Under the pieces are notes generated by a model. The model saw only the letters and a list, made by a program, of their open reading frames with translations. It searched no databases and was not told the DNA's origin. DNA of 64,000 nucleotides from an uncultured bacterium (GTDB taxonomy: Bacteria; Planctomycetota; UBA8742; UBA2392): positions 186,001 to 250,000 of the forward strand of contig CALLQI010000017.1 of assembly GCA_938014885.1 (NCBI GenBank), read 5' to 3'. The position numbers and the translations under genes were made by a program. Shown in pieces: positions 31,953 through 41,251 of the stretch. Each line of letters starts with the position of its first letter. Positions within the stretch are counted from its first letter, which is position 1.

Positions 31953-33719
31953 CTACATGCCGCCGAAGAACGCGCGGCGCGCGAGCTCGTTGTGCTTGGG
32001 CGCCGTGGCCTCAGGATCGGCGCGGCGCAGTACGATGAACGGGCCGGCGATCACGCCATCAAGCCCCTGCGAACGCCAGCTTTCGCGCGCGTCGTGCAGA
32101 TTGCGCACCAGTTGCCCGCGCCGGTTCAGCCAGGGCGCGCACAGTAGCGGCGAACGGCCGGCCGCGCGCCGGAACTCGTGGATCAGCGAAGCCGTAGCCG
32201 GGTCTGCGGCCGCATTGGTCACCTGCACCGGCAGCGGCGAAGTCGGCTGGATGCGCCCCACAAAGGCCTGCGGGCGGCGCGGCTTGAACCAGTACTCGCC
32301 CAGGATGCCGGCGGGCAGCTTCTCGGCGCCGAGGAAGTCGCGTTGCAACTCGGAGTCCAGCACCAGCGCCGGTACTTCGTGCCAGAACACGTCCGGCCTC
32401 ACAAGTTGGGCCGCCGCCGCTCGAAGTTCGGGCAGGTCAGCGCGGCCGAGCAACGAGCGGTTGCCGAGGCCAAGGCGCGAGATGTCAACGCGGCCCGCAA
32501 TGCGCCCCAGCAGTGCGCCGCCGGCGATCAGTTCGGCCGCGCGGACTTCGGGGTTTTCGGGCCGGTCTACCCATACGCCGCCGCGTGCCTCTTCGCTGCG
32601 GGCGAACTCGGCGCAGTCGGCTTCGTCGGCCGATGCGCCAAGCCAGGGCTGGCCTAGCGGCAGGATATGTTCGACGCCGTAGCGCTCGGCCAGCGCCATC
32701 AGCGCGGCCCCCACCGCGTTGCCGGCGTCGGTCGGCACCGGGCTGATGGAGAGTTGCTTTGCCCGGGTGCGTTCCGAGAAGGCGGGGAAGAGGCTGCGAA
32801 GGCCAAAGACGCCGCCGGTAAGCACAACGGAGTCGCAGGCGGTCTTGAGCGCGCAACGATCAATCCATTGCCCCAGGAACTCGTCCAGGAACTGGCGGGT
32901 GGCGGCGGCAATCTGGTCGAAGCGGCGGCGGCGCAGGTGCGTGCGAAGGAACTCGACGCAGTCGTAGGTTTCGGGCAGGTTGCCCGCGCGCCGCCAGTTC
33001 AGCGGCAGCAACGGGTCGAACTCGAAGAGGATCGAGAGGCGCTTGACGGCCTTGGCAAGTTGCGGGCCGCGGGCGTGTGCACCCAGCTCCATCAGCAGGG
33101 CTTCGTCGCGTTCAGGCACCATGCCCAGCAGGTAGGTGATGGCTTCAAGGAAGCTGCCCAGGCTGTTGTCTTCGCTGACGGTGGCGACGCGATCAAGACG
33201 CCCGCCGCGGCTCACGTGCACGCTGGCGGCCAGGCCGTCGCCGCTGCCTTCGCACACCAGCACCAGCAGGCGGCCGTCCGTGGAGTGCACGCTGGCAGCG
33301 GCCAGCGCGGCCTGCGCCAGGTGGTGGTCAATGAATGTGCTGCGGTCGGCGCGCAGGCCCAGTTTCTCAAGCGGGCGGAGCCGGTCACGGCGGCTGGGCT
33401 TGCGGCTGGAAAACGGCACGGCCGTGCGCAGCAGCTTCTTGGCCGATGCCCGGAACGTGCCGCTTTCGGCGAACTGCTTCAGCATGTCGCGTCGGGTTCT
33501 AGGCTCAGGCAGGTGCTGGCCGGCGAAGGCCACGACGTCCACTTTCTCGGGACGTACGCCTTCGACGGCAAGCAGGTGCTCGGTGGCGTTGACGGGAAAG
33601 CCGGTGATCTCGAAGGGTTCCTCGACGAAGTCGGCCTCAAAGGCAACGCGCTCGACGGCGCCGTCGCGAATCAGCGCCACGCTGGGGTCCTTGCCGTCAT
33701 GGATACCGAGGACGATCAT
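31953..33719 (-). CDS. NodU/CmcH-type O-carbamoyltransferase
   Basis: 588 residues in two parts. The N-terminal kinase-like fold (IVLGIHDGKDPSVALIRDG, DHHLAQAALAAASVHS, VLTGGVFGLRSL, PVPTDAGNAVGAAL) binds carbamoyl adenylate; the C-terminal YrdC-like part (FLGAEKLPAGILGEYWF; HEFRRAAGRSPLL) makes it. Family members carbamoylate hydroxyls on antibiotics, Nod factors or sugars. Metal-binding H139-H140-type residues are present in DHHLAQ. ATG 33719 is chosen over GTG 33728. The acceptor is unknown; no biosynthetic cluster surrounds it, and it is divergent from pdxJ with a 35-nt gap. Confidence 0.85.
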   Translation of the reverse strand: MIVLGIHDGKDPSVALIRDGAVERVAFEADFVEEPFEITGFPVNATEHLLAVEGVRPEKVDVVAFAGQHLPEPRTRRDMLKQFAESGTFRASAKKLLRTAVPFSSRKPSRRDRLRPLEKLGLRADRSTFIDHHLAQAALAAASVHSTDGRLLVLVCEGSGDGLAASVHVSRGGRLDRVATVSEDNSLGSFLEAITYLLGMVPERDEALLMELGAHARGPQLAKAVKRLSILFEFDPLLPLNWRRAGNLPETYDCVEFLRTHLRRRRFDQIAAATRQFLDEFLGQWIDRCALKTACDSVVLTGGVFGLRSLFPAFSERTRAKQLSISPVPTDAGNAVGAALMALAERYGVEHILPLGQPWLGASADEADCAEFARSEEARGGVWVDRPENPEVRAAELIAGGALLGRIAGRVDISRLGLGNRSLLGRADLPELRAAAAQLVRPDVFWHEVPALVLDSELQRDFLGAEKLPAGILGEYWFKPRRPQAFVGRIQPTSPLPVQVTNAAADPATASLIHEFRRAAGRSPLLCAPWLNRRGQLVRNLHDARESWRSQGLDGVIAGPFIVLRRADPEATAPKHNELARRAFFGGM

Positions 33720-33754
33720 CGAAACCACAGTATACTCAGTCGCAAGGAGAGGTC

Positions 33755-34468
33755 ATGACACAGCTTGGCGTGAATGTTGACCACGTGGCCACGGTGCGCA
33801 ACGCACGCGGTGGAACAAGTCCTGACCCCGTCACCGCCGCCCTGATCGCGGAGCTAGCCGGTGCGGACGGCATCGTGTGCCACCTGCGCGAAGACCGCCG
33901 CCACATCCGCGAGCGCGACGTGCGTCTGCTGCTGGAATCGGTGCAGACGTCGGTGCAGCTTGAGATGGCCCCGGCCGAAGAAATTGTGCGGCTTGCACTG
34001 TCGTGGGGGCCGGCCGAGATCCTGATCGTCCCGGAGCGGCGCGCCGAAGTGACCACCGAGCGCGGCTTTGACTGCATTGCCAACGCCGCCCGCCTGCGCG
34101 ACGTGGCTGAACATTTCATCGCAGCAAAGATTGGCGTCAGCGTGTTTGTGGATGCGGACCCGGCCCAAGTAGCGGCCGCGCGAGAGGCCGGCGCCGACAC
34201 CGTAGAGCTGCACACCGGCCCCTACGCGCACGCCCACACTGCCGCCGAGTGCGAGGATGAACTTGCGCGCCTTGAAGCAGCGGCGCGCGAGGCCACAGCC
34301 ATCGGCATCAAGGTGCATGCCGGCCACGGGCTCGACTACCAAAACGTGCGGCAACTACTTGCGCGCGTGCCGGTTGAGCGCGTGAACATCGGGCATTCGA
34401 TCGTGAGCCGCGCGGTATTCAGCGGGTTTGAATCTGCGGTGCGTGAAATGAAGCGGCTGGTGAGTTGA
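33755..34468 (+). CDS. pdxJ: Pyridoxine 5'-phosphate synthase
   Basis: Condenses 1-deoxyxylulose-5-P with 3-amino-2-oxopropyl phosphate in the DXP-dependent B6 pathway. The 237-residue TIM barrel shows LGVNVDHVATVRNARGG at the N-terminus, GADGIVCHLREDRRHI, NLEMA-like QLEMAPAEE, LIVPERRAEVTTE, and VHAGHGLDYQNV near the end. ATG 33755 follows AAGGAG with 6 nt. A TATACT -10 candidate (33731-33736) lies in the short divergent gap. Confidence 0.96.
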   Translation: MTQLGVNVDHVATVRNARGGTSPDPVTAALIAELAGADGIVCHLREDRRHIRERDVRLLLESVQTSVQLEMAPAEEIVRLALSWGPAEILIVPERRAEVTTERGFDCIANAARLRDVAEHFIAAKIGVSVFVDADPAQVAAAREAGADTVELHTGPYAHAHTAAECEDELARLEAAAREATAIGIKVHAGHGLDYQNVRQLLARVPVERVNIGHSIVSRAVFSGFESAVREMKRLVS

Positions 34469-34469
34469 T

Positions 34470-36275
34470 TCAGCGGCAGCGGGCGCAGAGCTCGTTAGCC
34501 TTGTTGCTCCACCAGCTCGGACCCTGCGTTTGGATGAATTCGGCGAAGTAAGTCAGTGCCCTCTGGAAGGCCCCTACCCGCATGTGCAGCACCGCTGCCG
34601 AATACAGGAAAGCCGCGTTGTCGGGCGCCATGTCCACGGCCTTGAGCACGTGGGGCAGCGCCGCATTGCGGGCAACTTCGGCGTCGTCGGGGGCCAGCGC
34701 CCATGCAAGGCAGGCCGCGCGGTGCTCGCGGTCCGCACTCAGCGGCTGATGGGCGAGCGCCTCAAGCCGCTGGCGCAATTGCCGTAGATCAAGCCCTCGG
34801 TACTCAGGCGGCAAGCGAGGCTGGTCGCGGGGCGGAGCGATATGGCTTTCGAACCACTGGCGAAGCGCGCGCGGGAGGCTTTCGCGGCCCTCGGCCTCGT
34901 CGGTCATGAACGTGACGTAGTCGCGCTGCAGCCTGGCGCGCAGCTTCAGGTTGCTTTGCCGCCGCTCGGCGCTGGTCAGCGCGCCGCGGTAACTTTCCAG
35001 CAGGCTGCGGCTGTTCCAAGTTGCGTCCACCTCAATCCGGTACAGGATGGCAGCGTGGGCGAGTGCGGCCGTGATGCCGCCCGGGCAGCGGCGCGGCGCG
35101 ATCAGCCGATTGCGGGCCGGGTCGTAAACGCCGGTGCCTATCCCCGGCCACAGCAGCAGGCGCGGTATGCCAAAGCGCTGCACGCTGGGGTTCGCGAACA
35201 GGCCGGGGTCAAGTTCGCGCACGCGGTGCATCGCTTCCAGGCATTCGGCCTGGGATGCGATGGCGATGCCGTCGCATGGTACGGCGCAGGGCTCCGCGTG
35301 TGCGTAGCGCGCGGCAATGCGCATCTGCCCGCGCATGTTGCGCAGCTCGACGCGCATCGCGCGCTTGAGGTCCGACAGGCTGACCTGCCCGGCCAGCGCC
35401 TGCTCTTCGCTGAGGGCTTCTTCGGTTTCGCGGCGCTGCCTTTGCATCGACAGCAGGTGTCTGACGCTGTCCTGCACAGCCTCTGCTGCCGCTACGACTT
35501 CGGCCACCGCAAGCTCTGCGGCGTGGCGGGCGGTCATGGCGGCAACCTCGGCTTCAAGCTCGGCGAGGCCGGTATCCTGCCCCGGCGGCAGGAAGCGCCC
35601 CGACACGCGCGAGGCCGCGCGAAGCACTTCGCGCCGCGATTGCAGCGCCTCAAGCCGCGCTGCAAGGACAGCCGCCTGCTGCTGCATGGGCTCCAATATT
35701 GTCGAAACGCGCTTTGCCCTGCTGTTGATGTACTCGCGCAATTCGTCGGGCGGCTGGCTCGTGCCCAGCCATGCTTCCAGACGGTCGTCGAGTTCGGCGT
35801 AGATGGTGTGCAACTCGCGCCCGCGTGCATCCGGCAAGGCCTCATGGATCTTGCGGTCGCGGTAACGCACGGCCTGCAGGTGCAGGTTGGGCCACTCGTC
35901 CAGGTCCGTGTTCAGGCGCGCGAGCAGGGTTTGCAGCTCGGTGACACGTTCGGCCCGCAGGGCTTCGCGCACCGCGCGCTCGAGCGCGTGACGCGGCAGG
36001 TCAAGCTCGGGCGATTCGGCCCCCTTGAGCGCGCGCTCGTATTCAGCCATCAGGGCCGGGTGGGCGAACAGGCCGTGGTTCACCAGCGCGCGTTCTTCGG
36101 CGTGCAGCTCGATGCTGCCGCCGTTGAACTCTGTTACGCACTCCGGCAGGAAGGCCTCCAGCAGGTCCCACCACTCTTCATCAAGCGCCCGTACGTTCGC
36201 GGGCGAAGGCTCGGCCAAGCAGCGCGCAAGGCGTTGGTTCAGTTCGTGCAGCGCGTCGGGCACCGGGTGTTCCAT
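34470..36275 (-). CDS. Unknown 601-aa helical protein coupled to tyrA
   Basis: 601 residues, soluble, almost all helical, with A/E/R-rich coiled-coil segments at about 90-130 and 180-310 (ALQSRREVLRAASRVSGRF; AVAEVVAAAEAVQDSVRHL), a middle block with GIPRLLLWPGIGTGVYDPA, and a TPR-like end (DNAAFLYSAAVLHMRVGAF). I do not recognise the family. ATG 36275 begins on the base next to the TAA of the tyrA gene, so translation is probably coupled. It ends one base from the pdxJ stop on the other strand. A role with aromatic metabolism cannot be claimed from position alone. Confidence 0.7.
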   Translation of the reverse strand: MEHPVPDALHELNQRLARCLAEPSPANVRALDEEWWDLLEAFLPECVTEFNGGSIELHAEERALVNHGLFAHPALMAEYERALKGAESPELDLPRHALERAVREALRAERVTELQTLLARLNTDLDEWPNLHLQAVRYRDRKIHEALPDARGRELHTIYAELDDRLEAWLGTSQPPDELREYINSRAKRVSTILEPMQQQAAVLAARLEALQSRREVLRAASRVSGRFLPPGQDTGLAELEAEVAAMTARHAAELAVAEVVAAAEAVQDSVRHLLSMQRQRRETEEALSEEQALAGQVSLSDLKRAMRVELRNMRGQMRIAARYAHAEPCAVPCDGIAIASQAECLEAMHRVRELDPGLFANPSVQRFGIPRLLLWPGIGTGVYDPARNRLIAPRRCPGGITAALAHAAILYRIEVDATWNSRSLLESYRGALTSAERRQSNLKLRARLQRDYVTFMTDEAEGRESLPRALRQWFESHIAPPRDQPRLPPEYRGLDLRQLRQRLEALAHQPLSADREHRAACLAWALAPDDAEVARNAALPHVLKAVDMAPDNAAFLYSAAVLHMRVGAFQRALTYFAEFIQTQGPSWWSNKANELCARCR

Positions 36276-37421
36276 TTATTCACCGGCTCCGTACCAGGGT
36301 TGCCCTGTGCTGATGCCGCGGCGCAGATTCGCGGCCTGGTCGAACCACTTGTCCAGCGGCTCACGGAAGCTGAGCGCGATTTCCAGCTCGGTCAGGTACG
36401 AGCGCATGCGCTGCAACTCGCCTACTGCCTGCGGCCGCACTTCCGCCAGCAGTTCGTTCCAAAGGGCAGCCGGCGAAGACGCCAGCCGCGTCATCTCTTT
36501 CAGCGCAGGGCCGCCTATGCCTCGGTCGCGCCCGGCGACGGTCAGGGTCAGCGCGATCGAAACAAGCTGCGGCAGGTGGCTGACTGTGACCACCACGCGG
36601 TCGTGCTCTTCCGGGGACAGCAGCTGCACGTACGCGCCGGTGCTTTCCACAAGGCCGCGCAGCAGTGTCAGCGGCGGCAGGGCGGCGTCGGGCCTTGGAG
36701 TCAGCACCCAGTTCCGGTCTGTGAACAGATCCGCCCGCGAGGCCTCAAAGCCAGTCAGTTCGCGGCCGGCCATCGGGTGCCCGCCCACGAACACCGGCCC
36801 GGCTTTTCCGAATCCAAGTGCCTCGGCGCGCTCCACAATCTCCAGCTTCAGGCCGCCTACGTCCGTAAGCACAGCGTCGCGCGGCAGGTCACGGGCCAGC
36901 GCTTCCAGCACTTCAAGTGCTCGTTTGGGCGGCACGCACAGGAACACGACTTCGGCTTCGGCCACGGCGCGGGCGCCATCGCCCGGCTGGTGCACCGATT
37001 CAAACAGGCCGGAAGCCGCCGGTTGCTCAAGCCTTTCAGACAGGTCCACCCCTCGAATCGCGTGCCTCGGGTTGCCGCGTTTCAGCGCCCGGGCCAGCGA
37101 ACCGCCGATCAGCCCAAGGCCGATGATCGCGATCCGACGCGGCTCGGCCCGTGCCGCCGCGCTGCGGCCGTACACCCAGCGCCGGCTGAGATTCAGGATT
37201 GCCCGCAGCGCGTCTTCGGCGTCGTCGGCTGTAAGCGGCTTGGCGGCAGTTTCACGGGCGGCGCGGATCATGGCGGTCTCGCGCGCTTCATCGAGCAATG
37301 GCAAGCCCTGCTTGGCTTTGGCCGCGTTGATTTCTTCTGCCAGTGCAAGCCGCTGGGCAATCAGGCGCAACAGGTCGGCATCGAGGGCATCGACACGGCT
37401 GCGCAGCTCATTGATGTCCAT
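36276..37421 (-). CDS. tyrA: Chorismate mutase-prephenate dehydrogenase fusion
   Basis: Bifunctional step from chorismate to 4-hydroxyphenylpyruvate in tyrosine synthesis. The 381 residues start with an AroQ chorismate mutase domain (about 1-85: INELRSRVDALDADLLRLI, RLALAEEINAAK), then the NAD-binding prephenate dehydrogenase domain (IAIIGLGLIGGSLARAL, VFVGGHPMAG, EEHDRVVVTVSHLPQLV). ATG 37421 has GGAG 5 nt upstream and is preferred over ATG 37436. No C-terminal ACT domain is present, so feedback control may differ from regulated relatives. Confidence 0.93.
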   Translation of the reverse strand: MDINELRSRVDALDADLLRLIAQRLALAEEINAAKAKQGLPLLDEARETAMIRAARETAAKPLTADDAEDALRAILNLSRRWVYGRSAAARAEPRRIAIIGLGLIGGSLARALKRGNPRHAIRGVDLSERLEQPAASGLFESVHQPGDGARAVAEAEVVFLCVPPKRALEVLEALARDLPRDAVLTDVGGLKLEIVERAEALGFGKAGPVFVGGHPMAGRELTGFEASRADLFTDRNWVLTPRPDAALPPLTLLRGLVESTGAYVQLLSPEEHDRVVVTVSHLPQLVSIALTLTVAGRDRGIGGPALKEMTRLASSPAALWNELLAEVRPQAVGELQRMRSYLTELEIALSFREPLDKWFDQAANLRRGISTGQPWYGAGE

Positions 37422-37438
37422 GAACTCTCCGTGCATGC

Positions 37439-37467
37439 AATCGGGCGGCCTTGGTGGCCGCCCGATT
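37439..37467 (-). terminator. Terminator-like hairpin between secDF and tyrA
   Basis: AATCGGGCGGCC, 5-nt loop, GGCCGCCCGATT: a perfect 12-bp stem 23 nt after the secDF stop on the minus strand. The tail is only weakly T-rich, so termination may be partial and tyrA could receive read-through. Confidence 0.65.
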
Positions 37468-37489
37468 GTAGCGTCTGGATTTCCGTGCC

Positions 37490-40400
37490 CTAGTCCTTCT
37501 TGGGCTCGTCCTTTGACTCCGGCTTAGGCTCAGCCTTGGCTTCCTCTTTGACATCTGCCTTGGTCTCTGCCTTGACTTCCGACTTGCCCTCAGAGTCGTC
37601 GCGGAAGTCCGCTTCGTCGGGCTCTGCGGCTTCTGCTTCGGCGGCTTCCTTGTCCTTGGACTCGCCGGAGAGTTCCGCTTCTTCCTCTTCAGTGAGGTCA
37701 AGCAACGCGCCCTCGCCGCGGCGGTCGAACAGCAGCAGCACCGGGCTGGCGATGAACACCGAGCCGAAGGTACCCACGATCACGCCAAAGAAGATCGTAA
37801 AGCTGAACGCCTGCAGCAGCGGCCCGCCGAAGAACATCATGATCGCGGTGCTGGTGAGCGTCGTACCGCCGGTCATCAGCGTTCGAGGCAGCATCGCGTT
37901 GGCCGAGATATTGATGATCTCGCGCAGCGGCGTCTTGCCGCCGGTGGCCAGACGATCCTTCTTCAATACTTCGCGGATACGGTCGAAGTTCACGATCACG
38001 TCGTTGATGGCGTAACCCACCAGCGTCAAGATCGCGGCCACAATGACCAGGTCGATCTTGAAGCCGGCACCCATCGCGTCGGCCAGTGCGAACAGTGACA
38101 TCGTGACCGTCACGCAGAACCCGATCGCGATGATGGCCGCCACGCCCCAGGCCAGGCTGGCGAAGCGGATACGCATGTAGATCACCAGGATCACCAGCGC
38201 CGCAGCAATGGCCAGAAGCGCGCGCCACTGCATTTCACTGGCGACGGCCGCACCGACCGCACTGGACAGCAGGTAGCGCTTGCTGATCTCGTTGCCTTCG
38301 GTGTTGGTTGCCACCCACGCGCCGATCTTTTCATTCAGCGTGTGGTCAATCGAAAGCAAGCTGGTCGGGTCGATCGGGTCACTGCCAAATGTGGTTTCGG
38401 TCGTGGTCAATTCAAACTGCTTGGCCTTGTCGGCGTCCGGATTCACGGCGTTCACCGTGAACATCATTCCGCCAAGCCCGGCGTCGAGCGTGCCCGGCAG
38501 CTGATCGGTTAGGTACGTTTCGAGGGCCGCGGTTTCCACGGGCTCAAGGAACGCCAGCTTGATCAGCAGTTTGGCCTTGGTCGGGGCCTCGGTGAAATTG
38601 CCTTCACCATCGAGCTCAATCGTGCGCGAATCATCGACGATGTTCTTGGCGATGGCCGCCTTGAAGGCCGCGAGTTTGCGCTCGCGATCTTGCGCGTCGG
38701 CGACGCTTACGCCGGTCAGCTTGAGTGAATAGATCTGTCTGTCGCGTGCCGCGTTAAAGTTCCAGTTTGTGGTCACCACTGCGGCACCCACGTCGCGGAA
38801 CCACTCGTCCTTCTTGTTGCTGGGGGTGTCAATGGCGCCGGCAAACGCGCGGTCGCGCAGCAGCCACAGCTCTTCGAAAGCCTCAGGGTTATCCGTGCGG
38901 AACTTTTCAGCATCTTTCAGGCGAAGCGTAAGGCGCGCCTCCAGTGCCACTTCCCGCACTTCCGTCGGACGCAGCTCCCAGCCTTCGACCACCATGCGGT
39001 CGGAGAGCACTGTCTCAAGCTCGGAACGGAGCATGGCGGTGATCTTCTCGGGGTCTTCGAACTCCCATGCGTCCTGCATCGGGAAGCGGAAGTCGAAGCG
39101 ATCGGCACCTGTGCCGCTGCCGCCCTGGAAGCGGTACACGGGCTGCACTTCCACGCCTTCGGCCCACTCGTACTTCGGGTCGCCGGTGTGTTCGTCTACC
39201 AGCAGGCCGGCGATGTCGTCGCGCTCGTAGCCCTGGTTCATCTGGATGCGGAACGCGTAGCCGCCGCGGAACTCCATGCCCAGCACCGTGCGGCCGAGGC
39301 TGAACAGCAGCACCACGCCCGCGATCGTGACCAGGATGCCTACGGGCACAGCCACCTTCATGCCCTTCACGAAGTCGATGTTGCGGTTCTCGAGCCACTT
39401 CAGGCTTTGCATCTTGAACTTGGTGTCGCGCTTGATGCTGAGTACACCCATCACCATCGCCTTGTAGGCCGGGATGTTGGCGTACAACGTGGCCACGATG
39501 CCCATCGCCACCGTAAGCGCAAAGCCCTGCACCGGTCCTGAACCCACTTTGAACAGAATCAGCGCAGTCAGCAGCGTTGTGATGTTGCTGTCCACGATGG
39601 CAGAGAAGGCGTTCTTGAAGCCTTCCTCGGCGGCACTTCGTGGTGCCAGCCCCTTTGCCTGTTCTTCTCGCATTCGCTCGTTGATCAGGATGTTGCCGTC
39701 GATGGCCATGCCGAATGTCAGCACCAGGCCCGCGATGCCGGGCAGCGTCAGCGTGCCCAGACCCGCCGCCATGCCGCCCATGATCAACACAATGATCAGC
39801 AGCAGGTTGAAGATGACCAGGAAACCCAGCCCGCGGTACAGCCACACCGCAAAGGCAAACACGAACACGGCCGCGATGATGAAGCTGTACAGGCCGCGCT
39901 GCACGGCCTCAGCACCTTCGCTTGGGCCGACGCTCTCTTCGCCTTCGAGTGCCAGTTTGACGTTCAGCGAACCCGACTTCAGCACGTTGATGATGTCGTC
40001 GCGCTCTTTGGTGTTGAAGTTGCCCGACAGCTGCACGCTGCCGCTGATGGTGTCTTCGATGCTGTAAGCCGAGTACACCTTGCCGTCGATGATGATGGCA
40101 AGCAGGCGCGGGTCTTCACCGCCGCTGGCGGCCTTACGGTGCTTGCGGGTAAGGTTTTCGAAGCGCGCAACCGCCAGGCCCTTTAGGCTGAAGCTGACGG
40201 CCATGCGGCCCTGCTGGTCGGTGCTGGGCTGGATGTCGCTGATATCTTTGCCGCTGACTTCGTAGTCGTCGATCACCTGTACGGGCACGTACTTCTTGCC
40301 CGCAAGTTCCTTGACCAGCGAGCTGCTGACGTCGTCACGGGCCAGCTCAAGCCACTTGTACTTGTAGCCTTCATCTTTCGGGTACTGGTTGACCTGCAGG

Positions 40401-41176
40401 TTCGCGAAGTCGCCGCTTTCGGGTGCCAACACGCGCATCTCGAGCTTGCCGGTGCTTTGCAGCAGCAGTTTGTAGCGGTCGGTGTCGCTTGAGCTCGCGA
40501 ACTCGGGCAGGCGCACTTCAATGCGATTGTCGCCCAGCGGCGTGATGTTGAGTTCGGTGATGCCCGTTGAGTTCAGGCGGCGATTGAGTGTTTCGATCGT
40601 CGGCCCGACGAGGTCCTTGTCGTCGCGGCGCTTGGCGGCGTCATTCCATGACTTGTAGTAGCGCTTGACGGCGTCGGCGCGGCCTTCATCAAACACGCCC
40701 GCAACCACGAGCAGCGCGAAATCATCATCGGCCCAGCCGTTTACGACTGGGGGCTGGCCGTCGATCTGCGAGGCAAACTTGTTGCGGCCTTCCGGGCTGA
40801 GCTTTTCGCGGTGGTCACGAAGCACGGACAGCAGCTCGCGGATCTGGGCTTCGGAATCAGCCAGGTCCTGCTGCTGCAGCACATAGCGAAGGCTGCTGCC
40901 GCCCTTCAGGTCCTGCCCCAGGTTCATCTTGTAGTCGTGCAGCGGCCAGCGGAAACGGCTGCCGGTGCCAAGCTTGCCGTCCTTGTCGAGGTCGCGCAGG
41001 TCAAAGTCGAGCCCCTTCCATTCATCGCGATCGACCCAGCCGTCACCGTTGGTGTCGTTCTCTTTCAGGAACTCTTCGTCGATCTCGGCCTTGGCCGGGG
41101 CCGGCTTGGGGATCGCGAGGTAAATGCCCAGCAGTAGCAGGATGATCGGGTGCCAACGGCGAACAAAGTCCCACAT
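37490..41176 (-). CDS. secDF: Fused protein-export membrane protein SecD-SecF with N-terminal EF-hand
   Basis: 1228 residues; assists Sec translocation using the proton gradient. One N-terminal helix (IILLLLGIYLAI), a periplasmic region, then SecD helices with GIAGLVLTFGMAIDGNILI, followed in the same chain by SecF (ALGMEFRGGYAF-like block VLGMEFRGGYAF, and TLVGYAINDVIVNFDRIRE). A canonical EF-hand loop lies at residues 41-52 (D41, N43, D45, D49, E52) with a second partial loop at 62-70. Length greatly exceeds usual SecDF (about 740-900) owing to large periplasmic insertions. The last 70 residues are an E/K-rich tail. Part of the nusA-infB-yajC block. Confidence 0.95.
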   Translation of the reverse strand: MWDFVRRWHPIILLLLGIYLAIPKPAPAKAEIDEEFLKENDTNGDGWVDRDEWKGLDFDLRDLDKDGKLGTGSRFRWPLHDYKMNLGQDLKGGSSLRYVLQQQDLADSEAQIRELLSVLRDHREKLSPEGRNKFASQIDGQPPVVNGWADDDFALLVVAGVFDEGRADAVKRYYKSWNDAAKRRDDKDLVGPTIETLNRRLNSTGITELNITPLGDNRIEVRLPEFASSSDTDRYKLLLQSTGKLEMRVLAPESGDFANLQVNQYPKDEGYKYKWLELARDDVSSSLVKELAGKKYVPVQVIDDYEVSGKDISDIQPSTDQQGRMAVSFSLKGLAVARFENLTRKHRKAASGGEDPRLLAIIIDGKVYSAYSIEDTISGSVQLSGNFNTKERDDIINVLKSGSLNVKLALEGEESVGPSEGAEAVQRGLYSFIIAAVFVFAFAVWLYRGLGFLVIFNLLLIIVLIMGGMAAGLGTLTLPGIAGLVLTFGMAIDGNILINERMREEQAKGLAPRSAAEEGFKNAFSAIVDSNITTLLTALILFKVGSGPVQGFALTVAMGIVATLYANIPAYKAMVMGVLSIKRDTKFKMQSLKWLENRNIDFVKGMKVAVPVGILVTIAGVVLLFSLGRTVLGMEFRGGYAFRIQMNQGYERDDIAGLLVDEHTGDPKYEWAEGVEVQPVYRFQGGSGTGADRFDFRFPMQDAWEFEDPEKITAMLRSELETVLSDRMVVEGWELRPTEVREVALEARLTLRLKDAEKFRTDNPEAFEELWLLRDRAFAGAIDTPSNKKDEWFRDVGAAVVTTNWNFNAARDRQIYSLKLTGVSVADAQDRERKLAAFKAAIAKNIVDDSRTIELDGEGNFTEAPTKAKLLIKLAFLEPVETAALETYLTDQLPGTLDAGLGGMMFTVNAVNPDADKAKQFELTTTETTFGSDPIDPTSLLSIDHTLNEKIGAWVATNTEGNEISKRYLLSSAVGAAVASEMQWRALLAIAAALVILVIYMRIRFASLAWGVAAIIAIGFCVTVTMSLFALADAMGAGFKIDLVIVAAILTLVGYAINDVIVNFDRIREVLKKDRLATGGKTPLREIINISANAMLPRTLMTGGTTLTSTAIMMFFGGPLLQAFSFTIFFGVIVGTFGSVFIASPVLLLFDRRGEGALLDLTEEEEAELSGESKDKEAAEAEAAEPDEADFRDDSEGKSEVKAETKADVKEEAKAEPKPESKDEPKKD

Positions 41177-41251
41177 GGTCAGTGCCTCAAGTAAGGCCGC
41201 AATGCGCGGCGCAGGAATTCAGATCAGAAAAGTAAGGAATGGACAGCGCGC

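Noticed and set aside
34842..37493. 883-residue open frame on the plus strand
   Set aside because: It lies antisense to the 601-aa gene and tyrA, which have clear protein character and starts; the frame is open from GC bias and the translation is low-complexity R/Q/A/G.
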